Of a DNA stretch of 64,000 nucleotides, positions 20,808-32,429 are shown in pieces. This DNA is from Cyathus striatus. Taxonomy: Eukaryota; Basidiomycota; Agaricomycetes; Agaricales; Nidulariaceae. Location of the stretch: NCBI GenBank assembly GCA_025738555.1, contig JAOVFP010000016.1:992001-1056000 (forward strand), written 5' to 3'. The notes beneath the pieces were generated by a model that was given only the letters and a program-made list of their open reading frames with translations, was not told where the DNA came from and searched no databases. Numbering within the stretch: position 1 is the stretch's first letter; each line of letters starts with the position of its first letter. A program made the position numbers and the translations under genes.

Positions 20808-23800
20808 TCAAACCTCCTTCTCAACCCCAACCTGAGGCGTAGAATGCTCAAAAACACCCTTAACCTTACTCTTCACACTCCCAGCCGTACTCTCCATGCC
20901 CTTCCCGAGACTCGCAACCTTCCTCGCCGCACCCCACTGCATAAGCCCACGATGCTTCCTATGCAACTCGTCCTTCTCCTCCTTGTAATCTTTAACTTCA
21001 TGAAGCAACGAAACATGCTTCATGGCATGAGACGATCCCTCTTCCTCCGTCTTCGGCTCGCTACTCTCCTCTTCAGATTCAGACGAAGAGGAGGAGGAAG
21101 AGGAAGAGGAAGAAGAATCATTCTCATCCTCCAAAACACCCCTCGCAACCTCCCTCTCAGCCTCCGCACACTGCAGCGCCTCCATCGCCTCTCTCAAATT
21201 CTTATCCCGCTTGGCAATCTTCACATGCGCAGAGCTCAAACCAGGAATAAACCTCACAACCATCTTCATCTTCCCCATCACCTCCTCCTCCCCTCCATTT
21301 CGATTCAATCCTTGCCCTACATCGTCTCCAGAGGCATTATACCCCTCCACACCCGGCTCGACGGCATTCTGCATGGCACCATCCACACCCATGCGGGACT
21401 TATTCCTCCGAATGGGAACCTCAACCACGACATCCTCATCATCCGGCAAATCCTTCAACCACAAAGTCCCAAACGCAGGCGTCACATCAGGCCCCAGCAC
21501 ACGTTTCCGAAGTTGAATCAGAACACAAGTCGAGTAGCGCTTAAGCACAGCGAGACGAGTAAGTCTTCGATGCTTAGGTTTCCACTCGTCATCGTCTTCC
21601 TCTTCACTGTCAGCACGATGAATAAGCGAGCCGGAGGGTACAAGTCGGGCTTTACTATGCTCGGTAGTGAGCACCACGCGCCAGCTGGACGCATTCTCGA
21701 GCCCTTCGGAGCGCTGAACATGGTGTACGCGCAGTTCACCAATATCCCACCCCAGGAGACGCTTAGGGATCTGCATCTGCACACTCCGGAACAGGAGATC
21801 AATCTGAATACGGCCATAGCCCACCCCGCCTACAAGAGGCAGCGAGCCCTGGAAATGCGACTTGTGCTTGAAGAGGTCTTTAAGCGGGAGCACGACGACT
21901 CCAAGGAGCGGGTTAACCTCATGCACGCGCTGATCATGCACCGAGATGATAATCGTAGTGGAAGGCCAAGAACGTATGAACTTTTCCGTGGACGCATTGA
22001 ACTAAACCAACATAAGCACCCGTCCCCTCGGAAAAAGAGCGAAAAGAAGACGCACATAAGGATCCTTACTCTTCATCTTCGTCCTCGTCTTATACACCCT
22101 CGAATCATTAATCAAAACCGTACAATACGAACTCGGCAAATCGCCACCACCCTCCTCCATGCCCTCTCCACCCTGTTCCTCCTGCTCACGGACCCCACTC
22201 TCACGTACATGCTGCACCTCCAACCCCCTAATCTGCTCAATCCGAATACACATTATCCCAGAAGGCCACTCCTCCGAAGGCGGCTGCGAAGTAATAATAT
22301 CATCGCTCTTCTGCTTCAAATCTTCCTTCTTCTGCTGCTCGATTTCACCAGTGGTATCTTCACCAGGTGTCTTGGCCTCTTTAAGCTTCTCCTCTGCCTC
22401 GTGCATAATCTTATCCGTGATCTCTTTCGCGTCTTTGGGCCTGTGCTGCTCGAGAGTGGTTTTGGCGAAATAGCCAACTTCCCAGGCTAGCTCGCCGTGC
22501 ATGGGGTCGCCTTTGTCAGTCGTCAGCTTGTCAGTGCGTGGGGAGATTTTGTTGAGTGTGTCCTGGGAGGACATGAGTTTCGAGAGCGGGACTGAGACGG
22601 TTCCTAGGTGGTCGTCTGCTGTAAATCGGTCTAGGGAGACGTTAGTCGTGTGTTCGACTAAGAAAGTCGATAAACCTACCGGAATCCCATAGCTGCAACC
22701 TCAACTCCTCATGAGACTGCATCTCCTCGGGTCCAACAAGTAGCTGCATAGTCTCCTCCCAAACGGGTTCATCTTCATGTTGAATAATCCTATCCCCTCA
22801 TCAGCTCCAACTCGACGAAAAAAGAAAGACGACGAACCTCGTACCCCACATAGGCTTCCCCCACCTCCCCCAACAAACCGTAACATACACATCCCCTTCC
22901 GTCCCATCGCCCTCCTTCAACCCCCGTGCCCTGCGAATCGTAACAACCACCACCCCAACAGTCATAACATCCTTCTGCTCAATCCCACCCAAAAGCATAC
23001 CCAAATCCAAACACACACTGCGGGGAGCAACATACATCCCCACAGCAGCATCGACCGCACTCTGCACGTACCCACTTAAAAGCGGAATATCCATCACATT
23101 CATGAAATGCTTCGCCAAAGGCGTGCAGCTCAACCTCACATGTGGTTTTCCGAGAATCGTCAACGTGCACAAAGAGAGAAAAGGCGGATTGGGCGTAAGC
23201 GTAATCCGCACGCGTACGGTCATCAGTAAAGACGTCAACGACATCCATATAGGCAAAGTCAAATTCGAAGGCAAGTAAAAGTTCGTTAGGAGGTGTAAAT
23301 TCGTTGAACGGGATTTAAAATCCGTTGATGCGCTTTCGTCGCTTCGGTAGGCGAGAGCCATTTCGAGATTCACGAAATCGCCTTGTTCAGCTTTCATCTC
23401 TTCCTCTGCGCCATCGTTATCTTTGGCTTCTCGATCCTGAGACGCGGCTCCGGGATCGAGCCAGCGTATGCCGACGATGCGGATCGGTCGTTTGCCCTGC
23501 CCGATTTCGCTTACGCGTACGCCGTGGATTGTGGATGGGACACTGGATTGGAGGCTGTCTTCGAGGAGGTCGGCGAGGGAGACGAAGAGGGCTGGGTTGA
23601 CTATTGGCCAGAGGGATTTGAGGAGGCTGTTTAGCCACAGAGCTTGTTCTGGTCCTGGCTGAAAACGATAGTTAGTTGGTAAGGGAAAGGAGAAGGTGAA
23701 AGTGGAACATACGTCATCACTCGATTTGGAACCCTGCGCATTTGTCTTTGTTCCTTCACTCATACCCATACCCTTCGGCTTGGACGTATCCTCATGTGCA

Positions 23801-24333
23801 GGATGCTGCACCAATCCGAATCCAATTCCCGCAGCTACAACACCCAGGGCAAGCACCACACAGCCAACAGGAACAAAAATCAAATCCCACCACGTTCCCC
23901 ATCGCCTACTGCCCCCAAGCACACCAACACTAACGTCCCTCACAGCCCAGGCTGCGAATGCACCGAGGCCAGCAGCACCCCCGGAAATGAGCGCAGTCTG
24001 CACACGCGCACGGTTCACGTCTCCTCGAGGATCGCGCCACCATGCTCTGTTGGTTGTGTCATGTAAGGCGGATTCGACGGCTTGATGGCGGGCGTTTGTG
24101 TCTAGTGCTTTGAGGTGCCATGTGTCGTATGGGGAGGGCTTTGTCGTGCGGTCTTGATCTTGGGAAGGAGAGTGGAGCTCTTCGGCTTGGAGCTCTTCTG
24201 GTTCGTTTGGTGGGATTTGTTCTAGTTCGATGCTGCTGATGTCGTGCACGGTCAGAGGGAGGTGGGTTACGGGGTCTGTTACTTCTCTGGTGCTGGAGGA
24301 GTTAGGCTGGGGATTATCGTTTGGTATCGACAT
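20808..24333 (-). CDS. SMP-C2 lipid-transfer/tether protein, Mug190/tricalbin-like
   Basis: Five exons join in frame to 1,106 aa: 24,333-23,713, 23,658-22,838, 22,789-22,680, 22,630-22,056 and 22,001-20,808. The intron at 22,055-22,002 has an uncommon GTGCGT donor. After a Pro/acidic N-terminus come two hydrophobic segments (around A-L-I-S-G-G-A-A-G-L-G-A-F and F-V-P-V-G-C-V-V-L-A-L-G-V-V), then the SMP region (L-W-L-N-S-L-L-K-S-L-W-P-I-V-N-P, I-G-Q-G-K-R-P-I-R-I-V), a C2 domain (V-V-V-T-I-R-R-A-R-G-L-K-E..D-S-D-R-F-T-A-D-D-H-L-G) and a second C2-like domain split by an acidic insert. The C-terminus has a run of 12 Ser and a basic helix. Proteins of this architecture sit in the ER membrane at contact sites and move lipids. 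Likely housekeeping; unrelated to its neighbours. Confidence 0.85.
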
Positions 24334-24501
24334 TCTGGTTTAGTTCGTTGTGACTGAGAAGACTGGAGGTTGTGACGTTACTTGTCGTGGTATGATTTTG
24401 TCTGTACTACACATCAGCATTATGAACCAGAGAAGAGTAGAGATAACGCACCGTTCTATCGTCCCAGGTCGTCGTCGTAGTAGTAGAGAAGAAAAGCAGG
24501 T

Positions 24502-24905
24502 TTATATCCCCTCATTTGAACCATGAGCTTGCTCCCGGAGTATTGACGTCAATCCGCGGTCCATGATGCTTTGCTCCAACTTTAGAACTCCATCTGTGAA
24601 TTCGTTCGTTTCTAGGCTTTCATCGAGATGAGCCATAACAACGGCTATTATTATCTCGAAAGGAAGGGAGAATGTGCACAAATTGGCTTGCTCGTCGTTG
24701 AATGCGGTGAACTCGACGTCGTCGGAAACGTTGACAAGAGAAGGGTTTGAAAAGAAGCTTGCGTGGGAATTGTAAAAAAGCTGAATCAGTACTTACGTAA
24801 TAAGTATGTGCTCCTAACACAAGCGCCCACTTTGCGCCCACTAGTAGTCCTCGAGTACGATCGAGACTCAACGCCGTACCGAATCGTTCGTGCGCGACAT
24901 TTGAA
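24502..24905 (-). pseudogene. Repeated gene relic, copy 1 (unknown family)
   Basis: The minus strand encodes F-G-T-A-L-S-L-D..L-L-V-G-A-K, then, in a shifted frame, Y-N-S-H-A-S-F-F-S-N-P-S-L-V-N-V-S-D-D-V-E-F, then E-F-T-D-G-V-L-K-L-E-Q-S-I-M-D-R-G before a TAA at 24,502-24,504. The first block loosely resembles FG-GAP-type blades, a weak suggestion. Two more partial copies lie at about 27,100-27,350 and 31,821-31,900. A frameshift separates the two halves and no good splice fits, so I call it a relic. Confidence 0.45.
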
Positions 24906-25789
24906 ACTTAAACTTCGCGATACTTGACAGATATGCAACCATACTGGTTCCTCATACCTTCAAAGCTTCAGCTTAAACGTTCAACGCTTCAACGCTTCAG
25001 TATCAGTGTACGTGGAAGTATGTATTTCACGACTAAGTAAAACCAATTAAGTGATTTGCGCAGACCATTCCTTTGAATTTACCGTGTATCTCAAAACATT
25101 GCTGCAAGATTAGTATTTCGACATCTTATAACGTCTTGGAGCCTGCGGCCAACCGACCAAACGTATCAATTACAATGTGCACGTCTGGAAAGACGTTCAT
25201 ACATGTTGCCCGGTACAGACTTGGCGTGCACACTGTAAGTCTACAGTCAAGACTACGCTCGATGGCTCGCTTCCACGCCTACGTCCTCCGTAGCATTCAT
25301 CTCCCACTCAGAATCTTTTTTATTCCACAGAACCCCCTGATATACTTACACCGCACACTATCAATCTTGCCCAACACTCTCCCTCAAGTTCACGTTTAGG
25401 CATTCTGGCAGACCCAAACCAGCCTCGAAAAAAAAAATCGGCGTACTGTGACGTTTTAACTAAACCAAAAGTTAAGATTACCATCGAGGAAACGTTATAA
25501 TTTCTGAAAAGACGCGTATAAAAGCGGCACAGTGTGAGCTCAGTAACCAACATCAATTTGCCTAGCAACCTACTTTACGATTCGTCATAAAAATACACAT
25601 TTGGCTCACGTCTCGAAGAGACGACGACTAATGCAATGTCAAGTGCAGTTTACTACGTAGTCGAAATTTACTGGATCTCGGATATCTTCCGTGCAAACCT
25701 ATATCGAGTTCGGATGTCTTCCGTTCAACATCATAATCGTGGCAGTACTTGTTTTCCAGTATGTGTCCCTTGATTACTTACAGTTACCA

Positions 25790-25797
25790 TATAAAAG
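25790..25797 (+). promoter_or_regulatory. TATA box of the enoyl-reductase gene
   Basis: TATAAAAG lies 47-54 bp upstream of the ATG at 25,844. It supports that ATG over the upstream in-frame ATG-less extension from 25,691. Confidence 0.55.
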
Positions 25798-25843
25798 CGT
25801 GCGAGATGATCTATACGATTATCCAATTTCCACTTTATATTTG

Positions 25844-27087
25844 ATGTCTGAGCAGAAAGCTCTCATCCTTGAAGGCGTCGGCCACGAATTCGTCTTTAAG
25901 ACGATAGAGATCTACAAACCTGGTCCAGGAGAGCTTCTTGTGAAGATAAAGGCAACCGGCCTTAACCCCGTCGATTGGAAGGTTCAGAAATATGATATAG
26001 GACTACTCAAATTTCCTGCAATCGTAGGATACGATATAGCAGGCGATGTGGTAGAACTAGGAGAAGGTGTTGAAGGATTTACCAAGGGTGATAAAGTGTA
26101 CGCATACCTCGGTCATATTACCGTGCTGCTATTACTTAACAATATTTACAGCTTCTTCCAAGGCGAATTCAATAATCGAAATTGTGGATTTCAACAGTAT
26201 GCAGTCACTAATGAACATAGAATTGCCAAGGTCAGTGAAAATTTTAATTCAGAATTGAAGGCAACATTTATACTCTAGATAGATTCCAGAAGGATGGTCC
26301 TACGATCAGGTTGCAACCATTCCCCTCACATTAATCACCGCATGGAGAGGAATGTATAATAAGCTTGGATTCGACTTGACTAGTCCTGCATCTCTGAATG
26401 ATTCACCTAAAGGAAAATATGCGAACATGCCAATTCTTATTTTCGGAGGCCCAAGTTCAGTTGGTCAAATGGGTGAGAAATTCTCATATAATACAATAAC
26501 ATCCTCAAATTCTAATCGATACTACAGCAATTCAACTCGCCAAGTTCTCCGGCTTCGCGCCCATAATCACAACTTCATCCTTGAAACATGAGTCATATTT
26601 GAAGTCCCTCGGAGCAACGCATCTTATTGACCGGTATCTTCCTTTGCCTTCGCTCTCTTCCGAAGTTGGGAAAATCACAACGAAACCAATTATGTATGTC
26701 TTTGATGCTATTGCATCTCCGGAGGCAGTACAAGCAGGATATGATCTTCTTGCCAATGGTGGAAATATCTGCACTGTTTATCCAGGGTTGAAAGTTAAAG
26801 AAACTGAAGGGTCAGGAAAGAAGGTCACTTATCCTAACCCTCTGCCCAGCGACGAAGAGATGAAAGCGATATATAGCAATCTAACCTCCTTGTTGGAATC
26901 TGGAGTCATAGCCGTAAGTTTATTGAACGAATTTACGGTGATCTCTGACATTAACATATTTTGATAGCCTAACAGGTTGGAAGCACTTCCAAACGGACTT
27001 CAGGGTGTATTTGAAGGCTTGAAGCGTCTTGAGAGCGATCAAGTCTCTGCAGGAAAACTTATTATACATCCAGATGAGACAGACTGA
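25844..27087 (+). CDS. MDR-family oxidoreductase, trans-enoyl-reductase-like (LovC/ToxD type)
   Basis: Five exons: 25,844-26,097, 26,152-26,230, 26,283-26,472, 26,528-26,913 and 26,968-27,087. All junctions are in frame and give 342 aa, the usual length of the family. The product is predicted to reduce a C=C bond with NADPH. The GroES-like part has K-A-T-G-L-N-P-V-D-W-K and V-G-Y-D-I-A-G-D-V-V-E-L-G. Joining exons 1 and 2 gives G-D-K-V-F-F-Q-G-E-F. The nucleotide-binding turn is I-F-G-G-P-S-S-V-G-Q-M. The structural-zinc cysteines of classical alcohol dehydrogenases are absent, as in enoyl reductases. No polyketide synthase is in the window, so it would act as a free-standing reductase or belong to the UbiA/P450 set; the link is inferred. 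Confidence 0.85.
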
Positions 27088-27099
27088 CTAATGATGTAG

Positions 27100-27350
27100 C
27101 GACTAATATAATTAGCTTGTAGCTCAGTTCTGTTCAGTGACGATAGCAGCTACTACTACTTTCGTGAAGGGAGAAGGGGAAGAAACTGGCTTGTTCATCG
27201 TTGAACGTGATGAGCTCGATGTCGTCAATACTAACGTTGACAAGGGAAAGGTTTGAGAAGTTCGAGGCGTGAGAATTGTAAAAAGCTGAAGCAATTACGG
27301 CAACGCCACTGAGGCTTGAGCCCACCAATCCATCGTAAATGCGCGAAGGA
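27100..27350 (-). pseudogene. Repeated gene relic, copy 2
   Basis: The minus strand reads D-G-L-V-G-S-S-L-S-G-V-A-V-I-A-S, then A-F-Y-N-S-H-A-S-N-F-S-N-L-S-L-V-N-V, then I-T-F-N-D-E-Q-A-S-F-F, close to copy 1 at 24,502-24,905. Downstream the frame is lost (P-F-T-K-V-V-V-A-A-I-V in another frame). It lies immediately 3' of the MDR gene on the opposite strand. Confidence 0.45.
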
Positions 27351-27359
27351 GACTAATGT

Positions 27360-29517
27360 GCACTTTCACCATCATAGACTCTGCTGTTGAGAATCAAATA
27401 CTAAAAAAAACCTGGGTACTAGTACTTAGTACTAGCTATGATCACTTGTCAATACTACGGAAGCTTCGATGATCTGATGTTTAGTACATATGGCCATAGT
27501 GGTAGTCAGACACGGCCATTCATTCAATCGCTAACTTTGATAATCGAGATCATAATATAAGCAATCTTATTTGATGTGATAACTTTACTTACAGTACGTG
27601 AGTTGTCCTACAAATTACAATGAAAACAACATCGACATACATGATCTGTAGTCTGGCTATGGGAGACTATGATAACTGTGGTTCTCGCACAAGGTTTGAA
27701 CCTGTAAGAATGAAATTATTCAGACCAGTGATGACAATCACCCGAACACGTTGGAGGTAAAGCTGAGCAGAATTATGGACCTTACGATAGGAATCGACTG
27801 GGCATTACTAATTAGAATTTGTTTTGACGAAAAGAAAGACATAGAAAATATACAGTACGTTAGCTAGATCGTGCATAAGCTCTTTCTGTGAAACCCAAGA
27901 AAGGGATATTGTACATCCATGCTTAAATGTTAGACAATATGTTGATGCTTACATAGAACGTCACTGTCACTGCGACCCACAACTGCGGATTATAACGAAT
28001 GATGGGGAGCTGGCAATGAGATCAATGGGCACAGCGAGAGATTAGAAGAGTGACAGTGAGATTGATGTTGGCCAAAACTACACCAGCTGTAAACATAGAA
28101 CGTGCCACATTATTGACTGCAAGTGAGCGGAACTTCTGGGCTTCGAGTATTGTGGTGTGGAAACATATGTTTTCAAAGCATGACGGAAAAGTACTACATG
28201 GTTGAGTTAGTTTATATCTTCAAGTACTAACCAAACACTCAAAATCACAACACGATTGTCGTTGACGACGAGGCTCCTGTCGAATCTTGGAGTTCTGAAA
28301 TTTCTTCGCGTCTCCTACGCTTACGTTGTCCAATACGATGAGCCCTTCGTCCTAGAGAATGGTGTCGGAGCCGAAGTTGCCTAGACCCTGCAGTCTACGT
28401 CGTAGACAGCGTTGCGATCAATTATAATATCTCCCCTGGTGCGAGTGCAGCGGTGTTCTGAGGAGCACTCCGCCGGAGGAGTTGAAGATCCCTGCGCGGT
28501 TTAGTCAGGTGCAAGTTAGGCTGAGGAGAGCGGGATGGTAAAGAAGTTTCCTGCGATAGTTGAACGTACTGTTTTGTTTTTATGGTGATACGATATTGTC
28601 GAGCATTCAGAATTGCGGATGCTTGGTGGGGACTTGAGGTGGGGGATATAACATGATGTATGCAGAGAAGTAATGAATAAAAGAATAGTAGAAAACGTTA
28701 GAAAACAAAAAGATAGCAGGATGGAAAGAACGAAGAGTAACCGATCACAAAGTGTCCCGAAAAGGCATCAGCCAATCAGGTGGCCAGAAAGTGAGATCCC
28801 GAACGCGATCCACAAATTGTCTTACAAGGAAATCCAAACCTCCTCAAAACGGTAGTGGGAATTATTCTCTTTCATATTTTGGCTGACATGATTATTTTAG
28901 TATTTCACTTACATTTTCTGCGAAATTCTAGCAATAATATCCGCCGAAAGTGTTAGATTGAATTCTTACATACACAGAATTTTTATATAGAATTCCGCTG
29001 CATTATGGTATTGCACTTAGTGTAGATCGGGTCATGGTTATATGGTTCAGGCGAAATCTATAGATGACATCGTCTATTAGCTGTAATCGTCTATGTATCC
29101 TATCCGAATATATGAGGGAAGGTGGCGCAATGCAGCACAATTTTAACCTAAGCAAGTATCACATGCGTACTACATGTACACACGATGAAAACGGACTGTC
29201 GGAAATAAATGATGCAGTATCGACAAGATGATTCCATTAAACATATCATCCTAAGTATAGGCAGCGATAAAAGTGATAGCCAATGTCACCAAAGTTCGAT
29301 ATTGATAGTACACCGCACCGTATGATCAATGAAGGTATTTTGTTAGTTATTTCGTACGCAGACCTTAGAAGTGTGAGACAAGTCTGGACTGACTACAGTC
29401 CTTTCCATCTTTCAACCCGAAGGACATTTTATACGCCTACAAATCTGTATCGTGTCAAAATGTCCCTTGCCTTCGTAATTGGCCTTGGAAATGAGTGTCC
29501 CCAACAGTGACACCACT
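27360..29517. other. Gene-poor stretch
   Basis: No gene I can support. A plus-strand segment at about 28,260-28,350 reads I-V-V-D-D-E-A-P-V-E-S-W-S-S-E, reminiscent of a secreted-protein exon, but it ends at a stop with no partner. The remaining open frames are short and unrecognised. Confidence 0.35.
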
Positions 29518-29572
29518 TACAGGAGGATTGAAGACAATGAGCATCGTATAGTAGGTGACTGGGAGTGGAACA
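29518..29572 (+). pseudogene. Short relic of the UbiA gene
   Basis: AGACAATGAGCATCGTAT followed by AG..GTGACTGGGAG matches the intact UbiA copy at about 30,640-30,675, the stretch encoding R-K-T-M-S-I-V-F-G-D-W-E. The similarity is confined to about 50 bp. It suggests a further, almost erased copy 0.5 kb upstream of the intact gene. Confidence 0.45.
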
Positions 29573-29970
29573 CGATCACCAACTTATGTTTTGTAGGTTG
29601 GGTATTCTCACAAGTACATAGCAGTACCAATCAGAAGTCGCCAGAGAGGGATTACTTTGGGTCAGCTAACCTCATACATGTATGCCGTCAATCATTTCGC
29701 GACGTCGCATACTATATATATGGTGAGAATGTGTTCTCCGCGCAGATAGACGGAGCAGAATAATTAAAATACATCGTATGCATGAACACGCTCTTTCCAG
29801 AAGCAACAAGGTCATCGCACATAACGGGGCTATGAGAGTAAAAATATATAGAATAAAGACAGTGAATATAACGAGGCAACTGTTTATAGACAAGCAAAAT
29901 TTTCAAAGCTAACTCGAGCAGCTGCAAATATATCTTTTATAGCTGTAAGTGCAAAGTAATTCATGAGCGA

Positions 29971-29983
29971 GGATGATATAAAT
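29971..29983 (+). promoter_or_regulatory. TATA region shared by UbiA copies A and C
   Basis: GAGGATGATATAAAT ends about 60 bp upstream of the copy A ATG at 30,045. The same 15 bases recur at 37,145-37,159, about 57 bp upstream of the copy C ATG. The shared TATA context shows the promoter was duplicated with the gene. Confidence 0.6.
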
Positions 29984-30044
29984 ACCCTGGATGCTCTCGA
30001 TAAAATTTCCAACCATCTACATTTCTAGTTTTCTCTACTTCATC

Positions 30045-30987
30045 ATGTCTTCATTCTCACTCATCTTTAGAGAGCTCGATCTCTTCCTCAGCTTCACTTG
30101 GAGGGATTGGTCCTTTACACTTATCCCAGCAACCATTTTTACAGTAGGCGCGATGCAGGGTCTTTCTATCACTATGGTCATTACCAACTATCTATTCATG
30201 ATTTGCTGGATGTCGCACTTCCTTTATTTCTTCAACCTTTCCAATCAGATCACTGGCATTGTTGAGGATCGAATTGACAAGAAAGACCGCCCAATTCCGT
30301 CTGGGAAAGTTACACTCAGCGGCGCGAAGATACGATGGATGATTATTCTTTCGTCCTACCTAGCAATTGCCATATACGAACCATCCGTACTCCCAGAAAC
30401 AATTGCCTGGGTATTTACAACGGCATTTGTATGTTTGACGTCTGGTGGAAACCATTGGTTTGGGAAGAATAATGTTGCAATGACCATTGCGACATGGGCG
30501 ATTCTAGGCGTCTCATGGAAATCAATGGCACCACACAGTGCAGAGTCACAGATATGGGTATACGGAATGGCTGTCCGAACTGGAATTATGATGCACATCC
30601 AGGATATTCGCGATATTAAAGGTGATGCCGCTTCCGGGAGGAAGACAATGAGCATCGTATTCGGTGACTGGGAGACACGGCTTCTTATCAGCTTTGTCTT
30701 TTGTCCACTGTCGTTGTTTATCCTCCATCTGTCGCATATTCTGGAGGCTGCACCTTGGACCATCACTATATCACAATTCATTGTGGCGTACCGCGTCCTT
30801 CAAATGAATGGTAGTCACTACGATCATAAAACATATATGGTACGTGTTATTTGCAATATCTATTTCCTCCAATCGCTCATGGAGCTATTTCAAGTACTTC
30901 ACATACTTTCACTGTGGTATTCTTGCATTATTAGCCACCGAATGGATCGACTGGATGCAGTTCTTGAACCGAATTGCATTGTATTAA
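30045..30987 (+). CDS. UbiA-family prenyltransferase / terpene-cyclase-like enzyme, copy A (intact)
   Basis: Integral membrane enzyme of the UbiA superfamily, whose members transfer isoprenoid groups or, in the fungal membrane-bound class, cyclise isoprenoid diphosphates. Two exons: 30,045-30,839 and 30,895-30,987 (intron GTACGT..TCAAG), 295 aa. I chose the ATG at 30,045, aligned with the starts of the three paralogues, over the upstream ATG at 29,991. Asp motif 1 lies in N-Q-I-T-G-I-V-E-D-R-I-D-K-K-D-R-P and Asp motif 2 in Q-D-I-R-D-I-K-G-D. Several hydrophobic segments are evident (e.g. Y-L-F-M-I-C-W-M, I-I-L-S-S-Y-L-A-I, L-L-I-S-F-V-F). It is the only one of four copies without a lesion. 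Substrate unknown; proximity to P450s suggests terpenoid or meroterpenoid chemistry. Confidence 0.85.
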
Positions 30988-31820
30988 ATTTGTTTCGTTG
31001 ATGTCTTTCCTCGTCGTTTAGAATTCAAAATTATTTTTGAAACCGACAGCTAGAATACAGCATGGCATATCTATAGACACACCAGCCAGAAATTTACAAC
31101 ACTTTGGGTTTAACTTGGCCTGTTGTTCGACATCCTCGGAGTCGGAGATACAAAATTGACACGATTGCAGTATAAATATTCAATATTCAGACGTAAGAAA
31201 GCAACTGGGCCATCCTTTCGGCCCGTATTTGCTGTTGTGAATCCAACTGAGATTCTGGATCTACTTAGCTACTTAGTACTTAGTACTTGCAGCAGCATCA
31301 AACGCTTAAAGGCCCTTGATGTTAGTCCTATATTTCACGAGATCATACGGAAAGTCTAAGTAATCTCAGAACAGCCGCCCTGCGCTTAGTCCCGAGGCCC
31401 GAGGCCCGACGCACGGCACCGGCACCGGCACCTTCGGCTTTTCGCTTATAGTTCATTCATTAGTACTCAACAATCTATCTTATCACATAACCGCTTTATT
31501 TCTACTCCGTGGATCTATTTCAAGGTATCGTATGCCCAACTAAGAGCATGCATTTACTACTTATTGAATCATTGGTCCACTGTTGCCTATATTCGGAGTC
31601 CTTCAAACTTTGTTCAAGCTTTACACATTTGGATGATTGAACACAGATGAACACACTGGTATCACCTCGCTTTCTCACGTCAAGTAATAGCCAACCCGCG
31701 TCTGTCAAACTGGACTGAAGGTTCTGTACAAGTGCGTTGTAATGATCATCGTGAGATAGCCAGGCTTAAGCTTTAACAGTAACTGCAACTGGCTTATATC
31801 CACCCAATTGAACGGTGAGC
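30988..31820. other. Intergenic
   Basis: No supported gene. A short GC-rich tandem stretch (CGAGGCCCGAGGCCC, then CACCGGCACCGGCACC) lies at about 31,392-31,432. Confidence 0.4.
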
Positions 31821-31900
31821 TTACTCCTGGGTTATTGACTCTTGACGCCAGCGTCCCATGATGCTTTGCTCCAAATTTGGATCTCTATCTGTGAATTCAT
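31821..31900 (-). pseudogene. Repeated gene relic, copy 3 (C-terminal part)
   Basis: The minus strand encodes E-F-T-D-R-D-P-N-L-E-Q-S-I-M-G-R and a stop at 31,821-31,823. At the nucleotide level it matches 24,520-24,600 (shared CCATGATGCTTTGCTCCAA). Confidence 0.45.
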
Positions 31901-32429
31901 CATTTGTGGCTACAGTGGTCGTTATATTGGTGAAATGAAGGAAAAAGAGCAGAAATTAAGTTGCAGTCGTCGAAGGGGACTCTGAGCTCAATGAGTGACA
32001 ATGTGGTCGATAAGTACGATAACGCAACCAATCGACCGAGATCACAGCGAAAAATATAGGAGCAGCAGTGGCGAAGCACTTGCGTTTTAGACGAGCGTCG
32101 TAAACTCAAGTGGATGATATTGCAACGGCACTCGATGCCACAAAGAAAATCGTAAGGGCGAAGAAAAACTGAAAAAAAGAGAGAGAAAGAAGGAAAAAGA
32201 AGGGGAACAATAGAAGGCAAATAGATTTTAAAACGGCCATAAAATAGGCAGGGAAGAAAAAGGGAAGAGACCGGGTGCAGGAGGACGTGGGACGTGTAGC
32301 ATCAAATCCCAGGAAGCCTCTTAGTACCCATGAAGTGGAGTCTCCTATGAACAAAGGAGGCTAGACCACGCGCTGAGTCAGCACTATGAAGTAGACGACA
32401 CAGGGTTGTTGAGGTAGTGTATGAGTTAG

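Noticed and set aside
20844..22490. 548-codon plus-strand open frame
   Set aside because: It is antisense to the SMP-C2 gene, has low-complexity Arg/His/Leu content and no domain; the minus-strand frame gives a consistent multi-exon protein.
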